The notes under the pieces: model-generated | The model's database searches: none | What the model saw: the letters and a program-made list of their open reading frames with translations, nothing else | What the model was told of the DNA's origin: nothing | Source: Straminergon stramineum | Lineage: Eukaryota; Streptophyta; Bryopsida; Hypnales; Calliergonaceae | Direction: 5' to 3' | Length of the DNA stretch: 64,000 nt | Assembly (NCBI GenBank): GCA_963920665.1 | Contig: OY987266.1 | Location: 25,036,248 to 25,100,247 of the forward strand | Part shown: one piece after another, positions 40,250 through 52,664 of the stretch | Position numbering within the stretch: position 1 is the stretch's first letter | How the letters are laid out: each line of letters opens with the position of its first letter | Position numbers and translations under genes: made by a program

Positions 40250-42267
40250 GGTGACTGACAGAAGCTCCACCCACTTGTTTGGATTGCTGTTCTACAGTTG
40301 TTGTTGCACTAAGTTAGTTCTTCGAGACTTGGTTCAAACGAGAGTAATGAGAATGTGAGCGCCTGATTAGCAATGGCGATGGCGAGGAGAGGTTCTGTGC
40401 CACTGCAATTACGGCGAGCGACACTCTGTTAACACATGGTTTCGAGGAAGGGAACTAGTGTGAAGTGGGTGGATGTGTTTCATCCAGGTGGTGGATGAGA
40501 TTTGAATCCGTTCATCTACTTACGTCTTGCCATCTGGATGATTTGTTTTTCTGGATTATGAGCTGGATGTGACGATTTGACAGCCGGATTCAATGTGCTG
40601 GGGGAGTGACTTTTGAACCATAGAAACGATGCACCCTGAGGGAGGACTTCCATTAGGAATCCCAAAACGATTTTCAAATTTGCCGGAGTTTGCCGGAATG
40701 GGAATTGCTTTCGCCAAGTTTCATGATATCAAAAAAAAATTTGAGTAGGGAGAAATTACTTTTTAAGAGTGGCTTTGCCATGTTCTCAAATTAAAGTCAC
40801 CCAGAAGTTCAAGTCCAATGTTATAATTAGTTTTCTAGAAGTCAAAAACTTATTATCTCCACTTTTCATGGGGCTCTTCCTATCAATCTTGCTAGCAAAC
40901 TATTCCAATTCTCTTGAGAATTCTCCCTTTGCAAATTTCATGAAGAGTTTTAGAAAACACTTTGTCTTTTTTGCAAAGTTTGTTTGATTTTGATAGGATG
41001 TAAACTACAATTCTATATCGTTTTATAATTAGAAAATCAAAAGATTGTGGTTATAGGCCCAAAGTTGTGATAAAATATTTAATTTAAGGGGTTATATTGA
41101 ATTTCAAATTGGGGTAGGAACTACCTATGGTAAATTTCATTTCATTAGTTGTGCTCAAAATCAATAGTGATAATTTTAATGTTTAAAACTCAAAGCAAAA
41201 GAACAAGGATGTATAAGTTGCAAAAATACACTAAAAGAGCATCTTTTGTCATCCATTTTTTTAGCATCTTCTTATATAGAGAGGTCAATAATATGTCAAT
41301 GAAGGAATTTCCACCATCATCCACTAGAAACACATTTGACACATTCAAAGAATCCTTTCAAAAGTCTCACAAAATCTCAATCCTCCTCCTATATATAATT
41401 TTGAATCTGAAATCAATCAGTCACCATTTTCAGCACGAAACACATTTAGAGTTCACCTTGCCACATCGTGGCAGATTTAAAATGTCCGATGAATGAATTT
41501 GGCATGCTCTAGAGAGCACAAATAAGGAATTTTTCATCCATTTTTTGCAAAAATGAATTTAAAATTTACAAATTTTATAATGTCTGGCAAATTAAAATTC
41601 CTGTGTTTTCCCAGGGGTAAATTGACCCTGTTGGGCCCAGTTCGTAGGACGGGTTTATCGTCCTGCCGAAACCGAAATGCAGGGGTCCCTTTGCAGTTGT
41701 ATCACTTCACCGTTGGCCCGGCAAGAGTCACTCTTCAAGTCATTTGGCTGCCCAACAATATGACGGTCACAGGAAATGGACCGACTTTCTTCTCCACGAC
41801 TCCCAGCCCGGCATTATAGGGTTAAAAATTGAGGAGCACTTTGTGCAATACCCACTAAAGTACTTTACACAAAGCCCCAAGAGGCCATTGAAATAATGAT
41901 TTAGGTGTTGGTTTTGAAAAGCAACAACTGAAGCTGGTCATTTGTGGAGATCATCCATGTAAATCATTTGTTTAAAAAACTCCAAGAGCATTCACTTGAG
42001 GTCAAACTATTATGCAAGACCTTCCCTTTTCACATAAAATTTCAAGGATGATCATTTGCACTTCTGTTTCAAATGGAGGGATTCTTTGTCATCTATCAAT
42101 GTTACTTTTAGGTTGCTTCATCATTACATGGCTAAAGGACTTTAGATTAGTACAACGTGTCATCCTTCAAGTTTAGGGTTTTACTCTCTTCTTTCATCAT
42201 CTTTTGGCATCACATCATTCTTTGTCTTGTTCTTTTGACTTCTAGACAAATAGCCAATGTCCAAGAA

Positions 42268-42490
42268 GAATTGGCGGCTAGTTCAAAGTTAGCCAGTGGA
42301 ATTGGTAAAAAATGCAGTTGCTATTTGAAAACATCGGCAAAAAATAGGTGAAAAAACCCAAAAATAATCGAGTTTGAATGGAAAATAGAGAAAATAATTG
42401 GACTCTATACTTGAAAAAATTGGTTCAATTTGGGAATTGAAGGTAAATAGCTGGTAAAACTCAAAAACTTCTTGAACGCTTCTTCTAGCC
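42268..42490 (+). repeat. Repeat family G, copy 1
   Basis: It aligns with 61165-61385 in inverted orientation. Shared phrases include AGTGGAATTGG and ACTTGAAAAAAT, and both copies have a poly-A-rich middle. Ends and class are unclear. Confidence 0.5.
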
Positions 42491-42523
42491 TTCTTTTCTT
42501 AGCTATTCTTTTTTTTCTTTTCC

Positions 42524-42750
42524 TTAACCCTTAAATGACACCACAATCGTTTTATATCTAATGAATGATAGAGAGAATCCTTCTCTATAAGACAAAAGTG
42601 CAACTATCATCCTTGGAATTTTGTTGTGAAAAGGGGAGGTCTTCTATAATTTGACTTCGAATGAGCACTTTTTCATTTTTTAAGCCAATGATTCACATGG
42701 TACCTAAAGGGATGATTTCCACAGTCACCAATCCATCCTTTAAGGGTTAA
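42524..42750 (+). mobile_element. Family C TTAA MITE, copy 2
   Basis: 227 bp from TTAACCCTTAAATGAC to CCTTTAAGGGTTAA, with the best-preserved inverted ends of the family. It is collinear with the copies at 32369, 63183 and 63402. Confidence 0.75.
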
Positions 42751-44122
42751 CAAAAACAACCTAGGCCCTGACAGAAGGTAGAATGTCCTTAAACTAACTG
42801 GATTTTAAATACATCCCCTATTTAGATAAGAGTGAAATGTTCCTTGAGAAATATCTATTAAGACCATTGATGAGGAAGATAGGCTTAAAGGGATGGTTTA
42901 TGGATCTTCTACCTTAGCATATAAGAAGAGTTGTAGAATTATAGTATCATTGGGATAGACTATGACAATGCATTGCCTCTTTGCACAAGTATTGGCTTTC
43001 GCATGGTGTAGCAAAATGGTAGCAATGATAATGACTTCAATTATGTTGCTAATTAAAAAGTGTGTAAGTATTTTGAAGGAAATAACTATGGGGAGCTTTG
43101 AAAGATTGTGGATCCATAGAAAAACAAAATAGTGTTGGGAAGCTTATTGGAATACATTTTGGGAGTGCACAAGAATTGGCTATTACACCTTCAATTTTTT
43201 GTTTGGTAAGTGTGTTCCCTCAATATCAAAAATATTCAAAAGAGGTTTAAAAAAACTGTCATTTTTCCCTGGAATTTACATCTTTATCTTCCAAAAGAAT
43301 TTTCTTTGTAATTTCAATTATTTCAAAGCTGCACTTGCCTATGCATGTACAATATAAAGATGGTTACAATAGTAAAATACATCTATAGATCTGCAATACT
43401 CTTTTATTATGAGGAATTTTGAGGCTTACAACATTTGAAATAAAATAAAAACAAATTCTTGTCCTTTAGAAAACATTTCTTTTCTTCTAAATTAGTTGAA
43501 CTTCAGTATGAATTTCAATATTTTCACTAATATGAAGTGAATATACAATTATAAAAACTACTCACAAAAAACCATCCATTTTTCAGAGTGAGCATGAAAC
43601 TGTTTGACCATTCATAAGCCCCTTTGGGGTACTGGCGTCCAAACAAGATACGGTATAGTTCAAGGCTTGTTAATATATTATACGAGAAAGGGCAAGAGAT
43701 AGTGGCCGCCTCCACAACAACAGTGGTCGGAACACACAACAAAATGTTGAGAGCTGTGCTTACCAGGGTCTAATGACTAATTGTGCTATACAGAGTTTTC
43801 TTTAGGCTCTTGGAGCTCTTTTCATGCTGTCGTAGTAGATTCTCCACTAACACATCAAGAGTCCAGGTTTTGCCCTGGTTACCCATTCAAAGGACATTCC
43901 GTGAAAACATGAGACTACAAGTTCGCCTGAATTCCACGCACGGATCAAAAATTCAAGCGTTCGACCGCTGCGCGGCTTTTGTAAATCTGTGTCAAGGTTC
44001 GTGAAGACGACTCAAGTGCACTTACGAAAGCGTTAACATCTCACCGTGCATTGTATATAAAGCCTGCTCTTGGGCATACTTTCATCAATGCGCAGGATTA
44101 GCGACTGTCTGTTCGGCTTGAT

Positions 44123-45940
44123 TCATCGAGTACCTCTGTCAGTCTCTAATTTCTCCCTTTTCACTGCCATCGGCGAACGATGATGGGCAATTTTTGAAGC
44201 ATGATCCTTCACCGATTTAGGTTTATCTTGACGCATAGCGCTTGCCTTCGATGCAGACAGCTTTTCGGACTTCACTGGAGTTCCATTACCGGCAAGAGGT
44301 CGAGGATGGGGCGGTTGACCATGAACTGGAGCTTTCACGCGCATGGGTTCAGGGTTTGAGATGCTACCTTTCATTCGCTTACGAGACTCGGTGTTGGACT
44401 GTATTCCATCTTTCGAAGGCCTCTTAGACACGCCTGCTCCCATAGCTTCTGCTTTACCTTTCGGGCTTGTGAACGAGAACTGGGAAACTTTTGCGTCAAG
44501 TTCAGGATGCTCGTCCAAATACCTGTGACGGCCAATTTTAGGGCAGGATAGATCTCAGTAAAGTTCATACAAGAGAAATTATCATGGAAATTTCGACGAA
44601 GAACTCCAATGTTGCTTCGATCAAGCGCACTGAAGTAAAGAATATCCATAATAGAGGGAAGGTAAACACGAGGTATCAAAGCATAGAAAGAATTGAACAT
44701 AACAGAAAGTGAACAACCGGTATAATTATGAGGCGTGCGCTTACTTCTGAACTTGAACATTGGAGCGAAGAGTTTTCCCACATGGTGCTTTGTAGTAGCT
44801 GAGGAAATAGTCAAAATAAGAGAATGTAAGCAAGCAATCACAGTAGCCTCCGTTCAGGAGCATGAAATATATCTCGAAGTAATGCAGTCAATAAGTTGCT
44901 CTGACCTAAAGCTTTCATGCCAACAACTCATCTGCTGTAAATTAAAGAATTTGAATTGAAGCAAACTACATGTCAAACATCAGAAAAAGATCTGCTCCAG
45001 GATAGTATAATTTGTAATGCGGCCAGAACAAGGAAACTTGTAATATATTGCACAGTCAGGAAATCCGAAGCACGAGGTTTCGAGGGGTTAGAACTCACAT
45101 ATCAGCAAATTTCTTAGCGTTCTCAGCTCGAAGGACAACTTTTCTGTAAAATCCTTTTGGGGGACAAGGTATGTTGTGCTTATCAATTGCCCACAGCACG
45201 CTAGGTTCATTCTCGTCAAGATCAGCGGGATCATCGCATGTTACATCCTCTCGCCATTCCTGGGCGGTGGTACATATGAATGGCTGCTCCAGAATATGCT
45301 CCCCTATAGCCTCGTACTTCTCCTTTGACGGTATAATCCTCCATTTAAAGCAAGCATTGCATTGAATTGCATATGTCTCCACTGCCGATGACATCCATCT
45401 GCCCAAAACGTATAGTCAATAGTATAGTACCAACGAGTAGTCCATAGCCACCAAGACAGATGCAAAACCATCAAGACAGATATTCACATCAGCCAAATGG
45501 ACAAAATATATCTGTAATAATTCTGCTAAGCTGTATGTAGGAAAATTTCAAGACCATGTAATTAGTTGACCTGAAGAGACCAGAACTACGACTAAATATT
45601 AACTCATAGTTTGAGGGCAAAGAAGACGAATATATGGGGGACATAAGAAATGCAAATCCGTAGAGGTACACCTAGGAGCATCTTGCCCAGCCTCAGAAAC
45701 TTCGGTTATTGTGCCGTCCATTTCTACTGCGCCTCCCTCCCCTTCCTTGACTTTTGTGTCTATGTCAGAAGTGTGTTCTTCTCGAGACTCCATTGTTTCT
45801 GGCAATATTCCGCCTGCAGATGGGGCTTCATCTGAGGTATTCTCAGATGTTGTATCTTTCACGCTTCCGTTCAAATCGATCTTCACGACAGCCTTTGGCC
45901 CAGGACCATTAAAAACTGACTCCTGCTCAGAGCTTTCCAT
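44123..45940 (-). CDS. CW-type zinc finger / methyl-CpG-binding domain protein (MBD2/4-like)
   Basis: Four exons (45940-45672, 45398-45099, 44798-44745, 44522-44123) join in phase to 340 aa. Residues 1-90 are acidic and Ser/Thr-rich. A CW zinc finger spans about 98-155 (C103xxC106, FKWR, C132, C144 in TCDDPADL). The methyl-CpG-binding domain follows at about 159-212 (WAIDKHNIPCPPKGFYRKVV, YYKAPCGKTLRSNVQVQKYL). The C-terminus is basic and Ser/Lys-rich. The CW-then-MBD order matches Arabidopsis MBD1/2/4-type proteins, which are nuclear chromatin readers. CW domains usually bind methylated H3K4, and not every plant MBD binds methyl-CpG. The function is therefore inferred as chromatin reading. 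No lesion was found. Confidence 0.9.
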
Positions 45941-46479
45941 CTTATTGTAGTCCTTGATGCTCGCAATTGATCTGAAAAAAGACAATATGCTCCATGAATA
46001 TTGGATTTGTCGAAAGACGCAGAGTAACGAGCCCACAACACCGTTATTCCGAGCTTTGCGGGAAGGAATCTATAATCAAATGTAATATATTCCAACCAAA
46101 AGAGCCATGGACCGAGGGATAAGCAACCTACAACTATATGCGGTCCCGCTGATTCTATACCCCAAAGTGACTGTTCGCAAGGAAAGACGTCCAGTACAGA
46201 ACGAACGGTCAACGAACTAAAACCAACCGGACCTGCTTGCCAGAGCCGAAAGTGAATTTCAACTGCATGGAGAGGGACACGGGCTTGAAAACATTCTCCG
46301 AAAAGTTCGAATAGCTACAGGGTGTCTTGGACCCTCGGTAGTCGCCAAAGTCATCAACTTCAGGGCTAGACCCTATTCTGGTCCTAAAACCTCTGCAGGC
46401 CTACAACTTCGCCCATATCATAATTGATATGATAGAGACGCCCTCCAGGAATATGGATCTTTAAACAACTTTTCAGTGA

Positions 46480-46840
46480 TACGATTTTGATGGACAACGA
46501 TGAACCATGTCAATGTAGAGTCAATGCTTCAGAGAAGATTACAGTTGTATTAAAGGCGAGTTAACTACTCAAAAAAGTGTGTTAACTGCACTTGAAAGTG
46601 AGTTAACTACACTTGAAAGTAAGTTAACTAAACTTGAAAGTAAGTTAACTATACTTAAAAGTGAGTTAACTACACTTGAAAGAGAGTTCACTAATCTCAA
46701 AGAGACTTGTAATTGCCCTTTACAAATTCCAAGCCACATTTGGACATAAAGGAATGTTGTAAGAGAACCTAAAATTTTCAAAGCTCTCCAGCTGTAAAGG
46801 ATGGTTTGAGGTCATTTCATCTGGTCGATGGCTAGGTCAT
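46480..46840 (+). pseudogene. decayed Ty3/Gypsy-type Gag N-terminus with seven-heptad coiled coil
   Basis: Seven tandem 21-bp units (46558-46704) each encode one heptad of the type ELTTLES, giving a leucine-based coiled coil. Upstream in another frame is DEPCQCRVNASEKITVVLKA. Downstream come VREPKIFKAL and, after stops, GHFIWSMA. A coiled coil followed by (E)xKxFxG and ENFIWxME-like motifs resembles plant Gypsy Gag polyproteins. Frame breaks and several stops mean it is dead. The family match is by eye only. Confidence 0.45.
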
Positions 46841-47929
46841 CCTTGTAAATATGCCGAAGATTTTCATCTTCCTGGTGAACTTACGATGCAGGTGAAGGTC
46901 GATAAGAAAATCGAATAGGAATGATTTCAGAGAGCAAATGCGCAAGAACACTCAATTGGCAGAAGACAAAAGCAAATAGCAGAGTTCGCACTAAAACCTG
47001 AAATCAATAAAATAAAACACAATATATACCAGAGTAACCACTTTGCGAACCCCGAACTTCAACGAACTAACCACACGATAGTTTCTCCTCTCGGACAGAA
47101 AAAAACCAACAGCACCAACAGAATGTACAACCATCTGCACAACATTCCGTTTTCTACAATTTGCACCTCCATGGGCATACCGTTTATTTTTTAACCGCGC
47201 AGCCAACGCAATCACCGTACATTGACATATATTTCAAATATATCAAAATTTCCATATACATTTGTAGCATATGAATTTTTGAGTAATTGGCTTAAACTTC
47301 ATCATACATTGACGTAAACACAACAGGCACAGACACAAAGCGAAACGCCGAAAACATCGTTGTCCAAGAATCTCATACAACAACAAATTAAAGCTGTCGC
47401 CACAGAATAACAGTACTCACCAAAACTTCACACGGACAAGATCAAAAACTGATTTCAATATTCACCTGAATAATTCTGCAACCTGACGCTGCTAAGGAGT
47501 CGGAACCATGCGTCTACAGCCCTGAATTCTCGCGAAGGACGTGTGGCCTCCCAATAAACGCGTCCAAAGCATGACCAAGAAATAAGACTCAAATTTTGAT
47601 AAGATACCGCAAAAAATCAGAAACCACCTTCCAATCACAGACTAATAATATAAGGGACGAAGTGTATGACAAGTGCAAGGAACGCCGGACTAAACTGAAG
47701 TCAGGCATCAGGCATTGCGAGCCTAGAGCTTTACGCCGAGGAAGACGAGGAGCATCACTGTTAGGGTTTTGGGGACCGGTATATTGACGACGCGATGTTC
47801 CGCGCTGGAAATGGTCTGACACGGGATTCGGCAACTGTACTGTACAGTACCGGTATCGACAGGACGGATAGAATTCATCCATCATGTGGAATGGGACGGA
47901 TCAAATTCTTTGCCTTCTTTGAAGAATGT

Positions 47930-48376
47930 TTAACCCTAGAAGGGCCTGAAAGCCCTTTGCGGCCGTACAGTATATTATGTATTTGGTGGTATTTGATTAG
48001 GAAAACATTGACCAAATACTTTCAATACAAAGTAAACTAATGATCATGACAGTACATAAATAAAAATGTATCATAAATCATTTATTGACCCTTGAAAGGC
48101 CCTTGGGGTCCCTCTATACAACTTGTATTTAGCTTTATAACTCTTCAATTGTGGTTTAATAGATGAGTTTTCATAAATTTTTATTTATGTACTATCATGA
48201 TCATTAATTTATTTTAGATTGAGAAGTATTTAATCAATGTTTTCCTCATCAAATACCACCAAATACATAATTTACTATATGGCCGCAAAGGGCTTTCAAG
48301 CCCTTCTAGGGTTAAACCACAATTGAAGAGTTATAAAGCTAAATACAAGTTGTATAGAGGGACTTTCAAGGGTTAA
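47930..48376. mobile_element. TTAA foldback element with interleaved inverted repeats
   Basis: Arm A (47930 to about 48080, starting TTAACCCTAGAAGGGC) pairs with A' (about 48165-48315, ending GCCCTTCTAGGGTTAA). Arm B (about 48085-48157, TTGACCCTTGAAAGG) pairs with B' (about 48313-48376, ending CTTTCAAGGGTTAA). The order is A-B-A'-B'. Both outer ends are TTAACCCT-type. No coding capacity is present. Confidence 0.75.
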
Positions 48377-50584
48377 GAAATTTTTTATTAAAGAATTTCA
48401 ACACCAATGATTGGAAATATTTTTTTTGACATGCTTGCTATTTACCTAAATAACGAGATGTATTAAATTTTAAACATGCCAAGATTGAAAATTTTTAAGA
48501 AAAAATATTAGTCCAAGTTGGGATTTTATTTGTGTTAACTTTTTAGAGAATGGTGACTTTGGGGAGAAAAGAAGGTTAGAATATTTTGAGAAACATTTTT
48601 GTTTATGAATCATGAATTGTAATCACAAGAAAGAATCATAGAATTGAAGTACTAGGATGATATTGCCACAGTTGGATGAATAAAATAATTTTCATCCAAA
48701 ATTATGTATTCATTAATATAAATAGCTTCATTATAGTACTTCAATAGTAAATTGCAATTTCTTGAACAATTGAAATAAAATCCGTGAGTTCATAATTTCA
48801 TTTGTCAGGAGTAATTAAATCGACTGTCCAATAGTGTTCTACTTTCATTGTTCAAGGATACTAGCTAAGTAACTTAGAGATGAAAGAAGTCAACAAGATT
48901 TTTTTAACAAGGAAATCAAGGTGAGAGCATTTTTTCAATGATACCAAAATATCATTGCACCTTGAAGTTTCTCTATTATAGGGCCAAAATAAAGCATGAC
49001 TATTGAATGTAGCAAGAATTTTTTTTTCTATATAGTGAATGATTTGCACTTCAATCTATTGAAGACCACGAGAGAGACCATGCCTTGAAAAGTGACTTCT
49101 GAATTGTCTTGAAAATAGTTTTTTTATCATTTTTATGAAGTGTCAAAGTGGTGATATAAATTGTTACAGTGCTACTCCAAATTTCAACATTCATTCATAT
49201 ATTTGATAGAAAATATCACATTAGTCCATATCACATTGATATCCATAATTATGTTTTCATCCACAATTTGGCAAATTCATCCAAGATATTCTTAAAGTTG
49301 AAGTTTCATAGCAAAAAACCTCTTGATTTGTTGCCATTTTTTAGCCAAATCATTTTTTTCTGGTGCAATCTGTCACTATGATGCCAAAAAAAGCCTTGCT
49401 TGGAATCCACCAGGACTCCTTCATTGATAATGGTTGCCAGTGCATTAGTAGAAGCCATTCCAAACAGAATTGGAAGAGAAAAGTCTGCCCTTTTCCTTGC
49501 CAGTGGTAGCAAGTCATTTGTAGTGAGTGGTGAGGGTCTCCGTGCATCATGGAAATAATGTTTAATAATTAATCTTACAATACTGCAGTCGCCCTGATCC
49601 CGTGAGCATGTGAATTAGTGCAAGTTTAATCTCTAAGCATTTCTTCTTCGGTTCTGAAGGAAACGAGATGCTTGTGGATATTGATGACGCTTGATTCTCT
49701 TGTTCAGATGTTCAATAGTTGTGTCAGAAGCTGAGTGTAAATCCAACAGGTTTTTTATATGTTCAATACATATATTGTGCACATACAACATAGCAGATCA
49801 AAGCTTTGGCGGGCTTGAAGTTTCCAAATTCATGCTACTTGTAAAATCTTATAGCCCTCCCAAGTTTTTGAATCTAAGGAATGCTATGCTACCCATGTTG
49901 TGAATCGTGTAGAAGATCGCAATATGGCGAAGATGGTTTAGGGCAAGATGGCAATATGGCATGCAGTGATTTGTTAACAAGCAGTTGATTCCAAGGTCTG
50001 ACGTTCTGGAGCATTTGAGGATACATGAGCCTCTGATAAGCAGGACAGTGAAGGATAATTAAGTTAAGTGGAACACTTTCAAGGTCAGTGAATACGTTAC
50101 GGCTTTTGTCAAGCTGGGGTGCATCTAAAATTTTTTTGCTCTTCGCATCACTTCCAGAACTTCTTATCGGCCTTTAGTTAGTTCTATAACCAAATTTGAG
50201 ATTGTGCGTGATCATATGAAATTAGAAATCAGCGATTTCCACATACTTTCCAGTGCGATGGCATGATTTTTGTTGAAACTCTGCATCAAATTGTAAAGTG
50301 CTCGTAAAATGTATGCTTGAATAAAATGTATGGCTTGAATACACCCAGCTTTAAGACCCATAACTGGTCTTAAATTAGACCAAGTAGACCAATTCGGGGT
50401 CTTAATGCGAAGTCCATTCAAGCAGGCACTCTACTAGTGAAGTCCTGGTTCCACGTGACAAATTATTCGTCCTGAGAAGGTACGTTGTGATCCTCCTGGC
50501 GAGTTCATCATCCAATCAACGATGTTGTCATACTTCGACGTTAAATGCGTATTGCTGTTTCTGAGCTACTCAGTTGGCTCATAG

Positions 50585-52664
50585 CTGCATTTGATTCAGG
50601 CTTGTGTCAATAGTTCGGCAATTGAAGTGGGACAATTGTACTGTGCAGGTATCAACAGGGATTACTTGGTCTCGGATGCAGATGAGCGGGATTGCGACAC
50701 GTGGTGTTTAGGGGGGCAGAGGAACAGCGCAGAACAGTGAATCTAACTTAGTGCAGATTCAAAAATAGTTTCTACCATCACAGAGTCTTCAATAGTTTAA
50801 AATTCGAATTGTCTGTACACGATGCTGGAGTCTGTACCGACATTGACCGTGTCGAAGGAGTTCAGGCACATCCATCTTTGCTGCTTTCAGTGTTTAAAGG
50901 GCAAGAGGTTCCGCAAGAGAGAGAGAGTGTTTTTCGTGTGAGATTCGTGAATCTTTGAGGTTGCTTTTGAGGTTTCCTTTGAGGGAAGGCAGCCATGGTT
51001 GACGTCTGTTGAGTGCTTGTGCTTCGGCGGTTCAAGCTTTCTGCGGTGCTCGGAAGTGGTGGGCGTTGAATGCTGAGTCGACAGCCAGTGGGTAGTGCGA
51101 GAAAGATTATTCCGTTTCGCCTCGGTTTTATGATAGTTTTGGTATTACTAGGCTTTCTTTCAATTGTTTCTTCTCTTGCTTGTTGGAGCTTTTAGTCAAT
51201 CTTAAGAAGCATTTACGTAGTGCAAACAGAAATAGAGCTCTAGGTTAACATCTTACTGAAACAGAGCTTTGGACCCAAGAATTCAGATGCCATGCTCTTC
51301 TTGGATCAGTACTGGTGGTTTGTCTTGGATGCTGCTGCTGTGTTTCCTTCCTTGTTCATTAGGATTAGGTGATCTGCTTTAAGCATGAGCTAAAAACTCT
51401 TCAGGATACAATTGCACTTGGAAATTAGTTCTTGTCGATGTTCAAATCTTTTGCGTTCTGAGCTCGTTTATGTTTGGCACAATCGCAGGTTCTGGCAAGT
51501 AATCTCTACAGAAATTCACACCGTGGAACTTGGAGGAGGAAGTCACCGACACGCCTGCTTACAGGATTTCATCTCTCATTCTTGGTATGCTTTACTCTTG
51601 TTGCAACTTTTTTGGTTGTCTGTAAGCTTGGGAGTAAAGTAGTGGATGCAGGGACCTTGTCTGTGGGGTTTGATGTTCAGGATCTTCTGTGCTTGTCAAT
51701 ATTCAGCGGAGGTCTACTCTTATGGTGAATGACCAGAGCTGTCTCTTACATAACCTAGTCGAGCTCTTCTTGTTGAATATCTGTAAGGTAGAGGATTCCA
51801 TTGTATGTTACTCAAAGCATTCCAACCTCTAAAGGAGTGTGATTTTGAGCAGAAGTATACCATTGTGGAGACATCTTTGGGGTACAAGAGCAAAATCTGT
51901 TGAGATCAATTCCTTGCACTTTCTATGAATTTTTTATGGAACTTCAAAATGGGAGGCTGCAGACCAATGTAAGTTCGACGGAAATGGATCAACCACTGCC
52001 ACGTGATAACAAGCCCAACCAAGGTATGAATTGTGAGTTGCTATTGGTAATAAGGACCAGTATAGGAGAAAGGATTAGGTTCCTATCACTTTAGTATCCC
52101 CTTATTAATTTGGATTGCTAATGTATTCACAATATGTCCATTAGTCCACTGTTTGATCATATTTACAATCTGTGCTCTTATTCACAAGAACTGAAGGTAA
52201 ACTTGGTTCGTTTTAGTTGTCTTCTGTTTGTTTGTGCTGGTGACGGCAAGCTCATTCTACGGTGTTGGCTGTCTGCCAGCTTTGAATAAAAGCATTTGAG
52301 TTTTGAACTTTGAAGTTTTGGTGATTGCAGGTGCCGATTTCATGGAACTTGATGGTTCAAGCCCTTCAGGACATTTTGAAGGTATATTTTACTTCTATTA
52401 CCGAATCTTTGGATGTGGAGTGCTTTATACCATGTACAAGCTTGGGTTGTGGTGTCTGGCTTTTTTTCCTTGGAAAACTGGGACTAACAAGTATGAACTA
52501 CAGCAATCAGTCAAGCTCTCCTTCTGATTTCCAACAGATCTGATGAATGTTTATCATGGTTGCAAACATTGGAGTGCATTCAGCTCTTCTTCATATGTCA
52601 GACGTGAACCTGAGCAGAATCTGTTTTGATGGAGTTCTTTATTTCAGATTTTGGTGCTCGGAAG
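50585..52664 (+). other. 5' leader and promoter region of the tandem-kinase gene; right arm of the inverted duplication
   Basis: This is the inverted copy of 170-2250. It includes the five-codon uORF at 50995-51012, a CT/GA tract near 50915 and the acceptor ending at 52647. A likely small leader exon lies at 52331-52381, before GTATATTTTA. The left copy has a stop where this copy has an in-frame upstream ATG (51936), so the leader is probably non-coding. Confidence 0.65.

Larger units (their letters stand above)
40250..44122. other. intergenic DNA with repeats
   Basis: The first 400 bases are probably the promoter of the LORELEI-like gene. A GC-richer patch at about 41620-41815 lies in an 88-codon frame with no recognisable domain. 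It contains repeat G (42268-42490) and a family C MITE (42524-42750). The MBD gene's 3' UTR probably lies upstream of 44122. Confidence 0.5.
45941..50584. other. MBD gene 5' flank, then AT-rich repeat DNA
   Basis: The MBD promoter and 5' UTR probably occupy about 45941-47900, where GC is higher. The region contains a decayed Gag-like fragment (46480-46840) and an interleaved foldback (47930-48376). No credible gene is seen between 48380 and 50584. Confidence 0.5.

Noticed and set aside
49306..49550. Two overlapping minus frames with protein-like composition (LFGMASTNALATIINEG)
   Set aside because: It is briefly plausible as an exon, but no flanking exon, start context or family could be identified.
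51936..52023. An upstream in-frame ATG extending the tandem kinase N-terminus
   Set aside because: The left copy has a stop immediately after the equivalent ATG, while both copies keep the ATG of MVLEPIPQV, so the later start is favoured.
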